A stretch of DNA of 50,783 nucleotides. Origin: Mastigamoeba balamuthi. Lineage: Eukaryota; Evosea; Mastigamoebida; Mastigamoebidae. The first letter of the stretch is position 1, and each line of letters begins with the position of its first letter. Positions 29,560 to 38,600 of the stretch are shown in pieces. The stretch is taken from NCBI GenBank assembly GCA_902651635.1, contig CACRSC010000116.1, forward strand, positions 1-50,783, given 5' to 3'. Below the pieces are notes generated by a model. That model was not told the DNA's origin, did no database searches, and worked only from the letters and a program-made list of their open reading frames with translations. Made by a program: the position numbers and the translations under genes.

Positions 29560-30250
29560 TGACTGTCACCTGTGTGCCCTGCACTGCAGGGACGTTCAGT
29601 ACTATAATGCTATTGTGCACGTGCTTCCTGGCACCTTCCAGCCCTGTTAGGGCACCACCTCATGCCTCACTTGCGATCTGGGGGCCTACAGCCCTGTGGG
29701 CACTGCCTCGTGTTCGTCATGCACTGGATGTTCAGCACTGCCTCAGGGTTGCCATCGTGCATCCACTGCCATGTGAGAACCTTCCAGACCAACAAGGGCG
29801 CCTTGTCCTGCCTTGCTTGCGATCTGGGACCTACAGCTCGGGCGGCACCACCTCGTGCATGCCAGGCACCAAGGATACTGCACAGCCACTGGCAGGCAGC
29901 ATGTCGTGTGAGGCCAGCAAGCTCAGTAGCTCGACCAAGGGCACAAGCAGCATGAACAGCTGCATGCCCCGCGGGGACGTACAGTGACCGGGGCATGCCC
30001 CAACTGCAGAGGTCATGCCCACTGAGGGCTCAGACAGCTACACTGTGTGTGCCTGGCAGCTACGCGCCCAATGCAATGGCGTGTGTGCATTGAGTGCATG
30101 CCAATGGGACCTACAGCAACGAGTCAGGGGCGACACAGTGCAAGCTCTGTGACACGGGGACCGCACAGCCAGTGAGCGGGCAGACAAAGCAAGGAGTGCC
30201 GGCTGGGGCACTCGACGTCCGGCCGCAGGCACAGGCACGCTCCAAGTAGT
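29560..30250 (+). pseudogene. cysteine-rich (GCC2/ephrin-receptor-like) repeat gene remnant
   Basis: Several frames in turn encode Cys-rich repeat motifs: TCVPCTAGTFST, TTSCLTCDLGAYSPVGTASC, SCLACDLG then TYSSGGTTSCMPGTKDTAQP, and GTYSNESGATQCKLCDTGTA. These match the C..C..G.YS...G...C pattern of extracellular GCC2_GCC3/ephrin-receptor-like repeats. Stops and frame changes lie between them, and no intron set was found that joins them. Probably a decayed fragment of a large surface protein, next to the transposon island. Confidence 0.55.
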
Positions 30251-30522
30251 GATCACCACGGGAGGGACCCAAACGTGCAGCATCATCCTGTGCTGCTTGC
30301 CGACCACCCCACACCCCACGTGTTGCCCTCACGTGGCGTTGTGCCGACAAGAAGGAAGCGTTCCAAGTAGTGTACCGCAGTCGGACCCGAGGGGCTCCAG
30401 CGCGACAACAGTACGCAAGCGAGTGTGCAGTCAAACAACAATCTTCTCCGTGTGATGGCAGTCGGGGGCCACGCAGCGCGCTCGGCTCTACTCGCACAAC
30501 GTCTGGTGGTGCACCGACGCGA

Positions 30523-31254
30523 CTACCTCGAGAGGCCCGCCAGCAGCGCCGCCTCGTCGTCGGTCAGCGCGTCCATGCGGACGGTCCCCTCGGGCACGAT
30601 GAGCTCCCAGACGGCCGACACCGAGTCGGTGACCGTCAGCGAGCCCACGGGCAGCGTGATGGCGTCCCTGAGCGACCCCACGACGACCGGCGACGGCGAG
30701 AACGAGCTGTCCGAGACGCGGACGATGAGCCCCAGCGTCGCGTTGACGAGGTCGGCCAGCTGGACGGCCACCGCGTGCGCCTCGTCGACGGCGGCGCTGC
30801 GCGCGAGCTGCACGGCGCTGCTCCTCGCCGACCCGTCGACGCCGTACGTCACCGAGTTGACGACGTTGGCCCCGTTGCTGACGGCGCTGTCGATGACCTC
30901 GCCGATCGTGCTGACGTCGCGGACCGTGATCGTGACGAGGACCCTCGACGTCCACATGGTTCCCGTGTCGTTGCCCAGGGGCACGAAGGGCGACAGGGAG
31001 ACCTCCGAGAGCCTGACGTCCGAGTCGGGGATCCTCGACGACCTGAGCGTCCTCCGCAGCGCGCTGAGGGCCGCCGACGTCGCGTTGAGCGCCGCCGAGG
31101 CCGTGTCGTTGGTCGACGTGGCGCCCAGCGTGGCCGTGGCGAATGTCGGGGTCACCGAGACGCTGCCCGAGCCCGTCGAGGTCACAGTGCGGTTCGACGC
31201 CGCCCAGCAGCACGCCGTCAGCCCCATCACCACTACATAGGCGACCGGCACCAT
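30523..31254 (-). CDS. secreted SIMPL/DUF541-domain protein
   Basis: Intron-free gene of 243 aa. Residues 1–18 form a signal peptide (MVPVAYVVVMGLTACCWA). Residues about 25–210 show the SIMPL (DUF541, YggE-like) pattern: SVSVTPTFATATLGATSTN, a helix (AALNATSAALSALRRTLRSS), SDVRLSEVSLSPFVP, then SRVLVTITVRDVSTIGEVID and NGANVVNSVTYGVDG, ending with a helix and a strand (LGLIVRVSDSSFSP). The family is mainly bacterial, periplasmic or secreted, with unclear chemistry (oxidative-stress links in bacteria). Lack of introns and bacterial affinity suggest horizontal transfer, though the codon and GC use match the host. It lies 189 bp downstream of the flavodoxin/ferredoxin gene on the same strand. 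Confidence 0.75.
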   Translation of the reverse strand: MVPVAYVVVMGLTACCWAASNRTVTSTGSGSVSVTPTFATATLGATSTNDTASAALNATSAALSALRRTLRSSRIPDSDVRLSEVSLSPFVPLGNDTGTMWTSRVLVTITVRDVSTIGEVIDSAVSNGANVVNSVTYGVDGSARSSAVQLARSAAVDEAHAVAVQLADLVNATLGLIVRVSDSSFSPSPVVVGSLRDAITLPVGSLTVTDSVSAVWELIVPEGTVRMDALTDDEAALLAGLSR

Positions 31255-31443
31255 TGTTGCGAGCTCTTGTGTGGCACAGCAGACTCAGTTAAGTAGTGGG
31301 GATGATTCGTAGGGAAACCCGTTCCACGCGGTCACAGATTCTTCGGCCCGGACGTCATCGGCCTCTATGGGAGTCCGCAGTAGTCCGTCTTGGCCTCTGC
31401 CCCCCGAGCCGCACGGGCAGCCCGTCGTCGTCGACAGCAGGAA

Positions 31444-32604
31444 TCAGTTGTTCCACATGTTACGCAGCAGGCTGCCCCAGACCCACGGGGAGGCGACCAT
31501 CCTCATCGCGGCCCACAGCCTGCGCGTGATGAGCGTGCGCCAGAACGTCGACTGAATCGACGCCGCGCTCCAGTTGTTCCGCTCGGCCGTCTCGGCCGCG
31601 AGCCTCTCGTCGGTGCACACGTACATGCTCTTGCCCCGCGACGCGGCCGACTGCATGGCCCCGGCCGGGCACATGGCAACGCACCTCGTGCAGCCGAGGC
31701 ACTTGGCGCTGTCCACGCGCGGCTTGCGGTCGGGGCCCATTTCAATTGCCCCGCTGGGGCAGAGCTTCGCGCAGAGCCCGCAGCCCTTGCACGCAGCCCC
31801 GGAGGCCTCCGGGACGCCCGCCAGCATCGCGGCGCTGCTGAAGGGGATCAGCGACAGCGGCCAGGTCAGCGGGTGGCGGTAGAGGACGTCGCGCAGGGGC
31901 ATGGGGGGCTCGGTGCCCGCGAGCCTCGGCAGCAGGCGGCGCACAAACGGCGCCACAGGGTCCATCGCGCGCCTTCCCCACACGAACCTCGCGGGCTGGA
32001 ACGGCAGGTACAGCACAAATACGAGTCAGGCGCCACGACCGTGATCCTCTGTGGGGGCGGGAGGGTGAGCGGGGCATCGAGGTCGGCTCACTGCTTGTGC
32101 GACAAAGACAGAGACATCAACAGACTGAGGCACCTCAGAGACCACTAAGACACACAGGCAGAGACAGACGCAGATGCAGAGAGCTAGTGATTGCAGGGGT
32201 AGAGGGAGAGGGAGAGGTCTAACGTCGACGACACGGCAGCCGCAGTCGATGAGGGCGGCTGCGAGGTCGCGGGGGCAGCGGCCGAACGACTGCCCGGCGG
32301 TGGCGAAGACAAAAGCGGGCTTACTGGCCACGAGGTCGCGGGTACAGAATGCGCGGACCCAGTCGGCGAGGCCTGGGGGCTCCTTCCAGGCCCACGTCAG
32401 GGCGCCCAGTGCGAGGGCGTCGGCTGAACGCAGTATCGAGGAGTCCGAGGAGCCGATGGGGACGCCCGAGAGGTGCGCACGAACCAGAGGGACGACGTCG
32501 AGTACGTCCGCGGTATGGCCCGACAAACGACACTGGCGTGCGATCTCGTCGGCGACGCGGCGCGTGCAGCGTGTCAGCGAGTAGGTGAGCAGGACGATAC
32601 GCAT
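31444..32604 (-). CDS. flavodoxin–2[4Fe-4S] ferredoxin fusion (EFR1-like), apparent one-base frameshift
   Basis: Exon 1 (32604–32224, 127 aa) is the flavodoxin half: MRIVLLTYSLTRCTRRVADE with an FMN-phosphate-loop-like start, GALTWAWKEPPGL and KPAFVFATAGQSFG. A 175-nt intron follows. Exon 2 (32048–31444) begins RITVVAPDSYL and must then change frame by one base near 32010–32022 to read LYLPFQPARFVWGRRAMDPV. Near the C-terminus are two [4Fe-4S] motifs, CKGCGLCAKLCP and CLGCTRCVAMCP. Summed exon length is one base short of a multiple of three, so a missing base in the sequence is likelier than decay, since the rest is intact. EFR1-family proteins couple FMN and Fe-S clusters for low-potential electron transfer in anaerobes. 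The intron is CT-rich. Confidence 0.75.
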
Positions 32605-33036
32605 CAGGCAAAGGAGTCTGATGTCATAAAAGATATGTTGTCATTAACCCGACAAGATATTTCATCTCTTTTTTGTGCGTTCATGCCAGAAGGGCGGCCA
32701 CTCCGTGGTAAGCTATCCTACCTGACACACCCACCCTTTTACCACATTGTCTCTTACCACCTCTCACTCCTGCAGGGGCAGAGCACCCCCTGGATTCGGC
32801 CCAGGAGCCAGAGGCAGGGGGAGGGGCAGGGGCAGGGGCAGTGACCGTCGTGTACGTAAATCGCAGAGTCTCTGTTGCGATTTTGATATTATCGCGTAAT
32901 GAAATATCTAATTGTGAGGAATCTTCTTAATATCACCCCCTTTGATCTCTATTCTTAGTTAAGCCACAAGAATAGTGTCAATGCGCAAGTCGACCTGTGG
33001 TAATGTGTGCATTCCTCCCTTGCGAATCTCTCTCTT
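32605..33036. other. divergent intergenic region with G-rich simple repeat
   Basis: 432 bases between the flavodoxin/ferredoxin start (minus) and the small coiled-coil gene (plus). Contains a GGGGCA simple repeat at about 32817–32842 and then an AT-rich stretch. No gene recognised. Confidence 0.4.
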
Positions 33037-33476
33037 ATGTCTGTCTCACCTGGCCCCCAACCAAAGAGCTCTGGTATCCCCTCCCTTGTCCGTGAAACGC
33101 CTACAACAACCACGGTGCAACACCTATCGGAAGCCACGCCTACGCCTGCGCACACGGGATTAAGTATGCGCAATGTGATACGTATCCCTAGCACTCACAT
33201 TTTTCCATTTTAGGCAATCACGCACCACAGCAGTCCACGGTCCCTGTGCCCAGCCCAAGGAGGCACCCAGCTTTGAGTTCGAAGGACATTGATGACAAGG
33301 TGTTCATTCGGACACTCGAATTGGAGGCCGAGGTCAGGACTCTGAAGTTCCTGAACAAGCAGGAAAAGGCCCGCCACAGGGAGGAGGAGGAACGCCACAA
33401 GGAGGAGATGGTCAACCTGGAGAAGAGGATTGCTGCCCTGGAGCAGGTCATCAAGGAGCGCAAGCCCAGGTCGTAG
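33037..33476 (+). CDS. small coiled-coil protein, unknown family
   Basis: Exons 33037–33163 and 33214–33476 (intron 50 nt, GTATGC…TTTTAG, phase 1) give 129 aa. The first ATG in frame is MSVSPGPQPKSS. Residues 1–65 are Ser/Thr/Pro-rich; 66–125 form a charged coiled coil (VFIRTLELEAEVRTLKFLNK to EEMVNLEKRIAALEQVIKER). It ends 102 bp from the stop of the CFAP410 gene on the other strand (convergent). No family recognised; it could be a small dimerising adaptor. Confidence 0.65.
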
Positions 33477-33578
33477 ATTCTCACTACAGAGCCCAGAAGA
33501 CATGTTAATAGACCGTCAGTGTCAGAATGACACGTCACAAAGTGTGATGGGGATGGTAATTTGTGGGCAGTGTGCAGC

Positions 33579-35440
33579 TCATCGTCTCTCGAGCTTCGCT
33601 TCAACCTCGGCCTTCAACGCACGCAGAGACTCTTCGTCCAGGTCGTCCAGCAGCAGCACCACCGCCCTGAGCACGTTCGACGGCCCTGGCCGTGCCTGCG
33701 CTCTCGGGCTGTGCGAGGCCACTGCGCTCTCCGTCGCCGGTCGGGCCATGGCGTTCCTGACGTCGCGGCGGCGCATCGACCCTATAGGCCTCTCGTCACG
33801 CGGCGTCGCCCTCTCCGACTGCGCCTGCTGCTGCTGCTCTTTGGACGGCGAAGTCGCCTGCTGCGGCTGATCGAGCGCCTGCATTGCGTGCGCGTGCACG
33901 TCGGACGACCTCCTGGCGGGCGCCGCGGAGGCGATCGACACCACCGACTGCGCCCCTAGGGCCTGGTCGAGCGCCATCTGCGTCTGCGGGGCCTGCGGAG
34001 ACGGGACCCTGCGTCGCGGGGGCGAGTGCTGCACGGGCCCGTGGCTGTGCGTAGGCATCGGGAACGCGTCCATCCCCTGCACAGACACGGCTGCCGAGGC
34101 CGCAGAGGCCGCAGCCGCCGCGTCCATCGACGCAACCGACGCGCGGCTGCGGGCCGCTGCCCGACGCTCCTCCGCTGCCTCGCGCTCCCTGTTGCGCTCC
34201 TCGCGGTCCTCTGCCCGCGCCGAGACCGACGCCGAGCTGGCCGCAACCGCTGCCACAGGCGCCTGCTGCTGCTGGCTCTGCTGGCTCTGCTGCCTGAGGT
34301 CCTCGGCCTGCTGCGCGAGCGACTCCCTGTCGAGCTGCCAGCGCTGCCTGCTGCCCCTTGCGGCCCCTGCGGCCCCGGGCATCGCAGACCCGCCGCCCGC
34401 CCGCGCCTGCGCCCCGATGGGCCTGTCGATCTGCTGCTGCGACTGCGAGGAGCTGATGCTGCCCGCCCTCGCCGCCAGCCCGTGCTCGCTGGCGCTGCGC
34501 CTGAAGTCGTGCGACGGCTGCAGTGCCTGCGCCTGCGCCTGGGGCTGCTGCTGCTGCTGCTGCTGCGCGGGGGCCTGGGCCTGCGACGCCGACACCAGCG
34601 GGGACGGCGGCGCAGACAGCGCGTCGCTGGGCGCGACGGCTGCCGTGGCAGAGACCGAGGCCGTGACTGAGGCCGCGACGGCGGGCTTTATCTGGTCTGC
34701 GTCCTGCGCAAACCTCTTGGCCGCCTCCCTCTCCGCTGCGGTGATGTCTGCGTTGCGAGGCAGCGTGTCACCCGACGATTCCGCACCGCCACCACCGGAT
34801 ATGGCTGGCGGCCTGAGGGGGGAAGCAGGGAGGCCGCACGCACCGTTGTTGTCGAGCTTCTGGAGGAAGGGGAGCATGGAGATGACGCGCAGGCGGTAGT
34901 CGGGGAGGTCGGCGCAGGGGTTGTGCGAGAGCCACAGGATGCGCAGGCGCTTGAGGTGCTGCACCCACCGCAGCTCCCGCAGGTCCGAGATCTCGTTCTT
35001 TCGCACGTACACCTCGGTCAGGTTGGGGCCTGCCTCGGGCGCGCCAGCGCGAGTCAGTTGCGCACCGCGCGCAGGTTTCAAAAATAGGAGGGAAAAACGA
35101 TTAAAAAACGCGCGGAAGAAAAAAAAACGCGAGCTCTTGAGACCCGGCGCACAGGAGCCAAAGTCCTTGAGCGTCGAGATGCGGTTGACGCTGAGGCTGA
35201 TGACCTCGAGGTTCGGCATGCGGCCGATAATGGAGACCTGAAGAGTCGAGAGACGGCAGGCCCCCGGTGAGAAGCGGTGCGGCCAAACGCGCGGGCCCAA
35301 GGGAGGAGGGGCGGAGATCCGCAGGGAGGGGGGGAGCGTGCATCTGTGAGGTCGTTGCCCCAGAAGTTGAGGTTTTTGACCTGGTCGAGCGAGTCCACGC
35401 GGCCCTTGGCGAGGACCATAGACTCGGTGAGTAGCACCAT
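33579..35440 (-). CDS. CFAP410: CFAP410 (C21orf2)-like ciliary LRR protein
   Basis: Exons 35440–35342, 35237–35153, 35029–34844 and 34747–33579 join in frame to 512 aa. Residues 1–125 follow CFAP410 closely: MVLLTESMVLAKGRVDSLDQ, KNLNFWGNDLTD, MPNLEVISLSVNRIST, PNLTEVYVRKNEISDL, RLRILWLSHNPCADLP, LPFLQKLDNN. About 350 residues rich in Gln, Ala and Ser follow, then the short C-terminal helical domain (SNVLRAVVLLLDDLDEESLR) that in this family oligomerises. CFAP410 acts at the basal body and cilium with NEK1-type kinases in animals. The insert makes it about twice the usual length. The first intron has a GC donor. The gene implies a flagellated life stage. Confidence 0.9.
35238..35341 (-). other. 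GC–AG intron in CFAP410
   Basis: 104 nt, donor GCACGC, acceptor CTTCAG, phase 0. Joining gives GNDLTD–VSIIGRMPNLEVI, exactly as in the conserved family, so the GC donor is well supported by homology. Confidence 0.85.
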
Positions 35441-35679
35441 CGCCGCGATTTTATTATTGGTATCCGGATACAATCCTGTGATATTTCTGCATTCGAATCT
35501 CATTCCCGAGATATGCCTGCATATCAGTATAAGGATATAGGATTCATTCACCCTACCTCCATATCAGGATTCATCTACACAGAAACAGCACCAACTGAGA
35601 TCGAGGATCGATCGTCTAAATGCGTGTTCGATGTAGTGAAATTGCCACGACAGACTGGGGGAACTAAAACTGCGGTTTC
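35441..35679. other. spacer between CFAP410 and the CHAT gene
   Basis: 239 bases, AT-richer than its surroundings; promoter side of CFAP410 and 3' side of the MIB–TPR–CHAT gene. Nothing else recognised. Confidence 0.4.
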
Positions 35680-38600
35680 TTACAAGCCACCTATGTACAC
35701 GAAGCACGCCCAGTCAGTGGGGTTGAACCTCTTGTCCCGCTTCAGTGCCGACGCAGCCTGGCTTACGGCCTCCGACTCCCTTGCCCCCTGGCGCAGGCAG
35801 CTGTAGAAGCTCCTCATGAACTCGACTGCGGCCTCGTCGTCGACCAGCCACAGAGAGGCGACGACCCCGCGGGCCCCGGCAAACAGCGCAGCCCTGGCGA
35901 TCCCCAGGACACCCTCCTCCTCTCGTGTTGCCTCTGCGTTGGGATGAGAACAAGGAAGACAGGGCAGCTGAACGAACCGTTCGTCTTTGCCCGCGCACTC
36001 GAGCACGAGCTGAGCACCACCAAGGGGTTGCCACGCAGCTTCATGTCCTGAATCTCGGTGGCTCGCAGCCACCCGTCGCAGCTGTTCGTACGTGCCAGGG
36101 CGGTGGCCCCTGCCGGACTGTACTCGTCGACGAAGAAAAGCGACGGGCTGCTGTGCGTGGCGATGTGTACGAGCTCTGCCTCGGCGAGCAGCTGCATCAC
36201 GGACTGCTTCGTGGCATGCTGGCGCACTTTGAGGCCAGTGTCCTCGTTGATCCCCAGAACGCGAGCCACTTCACGCGCCTCGAGCTCGGCTCCCTCGAGC
36301 TGCACTTCGGGCTCGCTCCTGCCCGGCTCAGTGGGCATCGGGTATGGGTTTCCCACGACCAGGGGCAGTTGCATTCCAGTGCCTCCCCGTGAGAGGACCT
36401 CGCGCCTGCGACGCGTGAGGGCCACCAGTACACTGATCGACGGCGCCAGGCTGACGCAGAACGAGTTCTGGAGCACCCCAGACCCGCCTGGAAGTATGAG
36501 AGCAGACCACGGGACCGACCATAGAATCCCATGGGGTACGAAGACGAGAGACTGGCGAGTTGCTGAAGCTTGGCTCTTCAGGAGCTTTTGGAGACGCCCG
36601 TAGACGACCGGAGTGCACAGTGCATTAGAGAGCACCCGAGCAAGCGGTCCGGAGAGCCCCCCATCCATCACGGAGACAATCGCGTCGACCAGCCCACCGT
36701 AGTCCAATTGCACACTCTCATACGACAGGACGTCAGAGTCGGGAAACAGGCCCCATACTCGCAGTGCGCTGCGCGATGCATCAATATGGTAGAAAACGAT
36801 GACGAGCTTCTCCTTTGCGACAAACGAAGTCATCTCTGTGAAGGAGGCAAGCAGCTCGCCCTCGGCATCACGGGGTCCGTCCAGATCGCTGGCCCACATC
36901 AGTGGCTCGTTTGTCTCGTATCCGCTGCCGCCGATCTCTCGTAGCAACGACTTGCTCCTCGAGTGATCAGACACGACGAGTATTCTACTGGCCATCTGGG
37001 AGTCCGCACTGGCCCCAGAGCCCAGAGAGCCCATCAACATGTCGTAGAGACCCTTCTGCCTCTTGTGAATGGCGATGCGGAGTCTGTCATAGCCCGTGAT
37101 GCCCTTGTGTAGCTTCTCGGCCACGACGAGAGCTGAGAACAGGCTCTGAGTTGACCCGGCATCATTTCCCATCTTCCGCTGGATATTTGCCACCACAGAT
37201 AGGCACCTGAGCTCTTGCTCGACACAGGCAATCCTCCGTGCTTCGTTGAGAGCACAGAGGCAGTACTCCAACCCTCGTTGCGAATTATCGAGTCCAAACT
37301 GCGCCTGTCCCATGGCAAGACACCACTCGCAGTTAGCAATGCGAGACGGTTGCGCTCCAACGTCCAACTCGATGCCCTTCAAGCCCTGAATCGCTTCCGA
37401 GCAGCGCCCCACGGCAGCCAGAGCCTCGGCGAGGGCAATGACCCCAGCAACGGCAGCACACTTCACATCTGATTGGGCCAGAATGGGTTGTGCTGCCTCA
37501 GCCAATTCGAGTGCCTTCGAGGGGTTTCCACAGTCCAAGTGAATGCGGGCCATACCCGCGAGAGCTCGACCTTCAGCGTCTTTAGGACCTGTGGTTTTGA
37601 GGATTGATATGGCCTCGGTGTACTTCGACATCGATTCCTTGAAGTCGCCAGCTCCATGAAGAGCTTGAGCCAGTTCGAGCTCTATCTCTCCCTGCTGGCT
37701 GCTCCCAATAGGATGCGAGGCACACACCGCCGTGAATCCACGTACTGCGGGACCAATGAACCCCAGATGGAGCGCCAGGCGGGCTTCCAACAGCACCGAG
37801 GGCTTCGAACCAGTTATGTCCGCGCTTGCCTCGAGGAGTATTTGTCGATGAAGAATCTCTCTCGCCGTCCAGTGGTTCCCGCCGATGAGGTGGAACTTTC
37901 CAATAAGCCCCAATGCCTGTGACTCCATTTGCTTGTTGCCCAGTGCCGAAAACAGTTGTTTGGCCTCTGCCAAAGTGCTGAGGGTCATGAAGGTATCTCC
38001 TCGGTGCACCTCGATGTTGCCAACCAACAGTAGGGCGATTCCCCTCATCATCGGATCTGGACCAAGGCCAGCCATTCGGTCCGCGTAGTCGCGGGCGGAG
38101 CGGGTGTCTCCGGTGAGCGCAGAGGATATTGCGAGGGCTTGATAACACGACCACGTCCCGTGAATGTTGTTCATCCTCTGGGCAAGTGCCAGGCACTCCT
38201 TGGCCTCTGAAAGAACGCTGCTGTTGTCATTAACAGACACAAGGGACTGGCAGAGATTCATTCTCGTCTGTAGCTCCATTGCGGGGTTTTCCGGGACCTG
38301 CTTTTTGAGAATCAACTGTAGCTGCTCTCGGTGGGTTTCGACAGCGAGCTTTCCCTTCCCTGTTGCCTGATAGCACAACCCAAGCTGCTGCAGGATGGCC
38401 CAGTGAGCGGCATATTCAGCTGGCTCCAGCTTCTTGGAAAGGCTGAGAGCTCGCGAAATGGGCCTGATTGCCGTCTCGTGCTGCCCAGACATGACAAGAG
38501 CATCCCCGGCGAGTTTGAGAAGAGCCAGATCGCCAGATCCGTTTTTCTCAACCTTTGGTAGCTGGTTCTCCATGATATCGTCGGCCACCACCGTGGCTAT

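Noticed and set aside
30425-31296. Plus-strand Ser/Thr-rich open frames of about 270–310 codons at 30.4–31.3 kb.
   Set aside because: Antisense to the SIMPL gene, which has a signal peptide and family pattern; the plus frames show neither.
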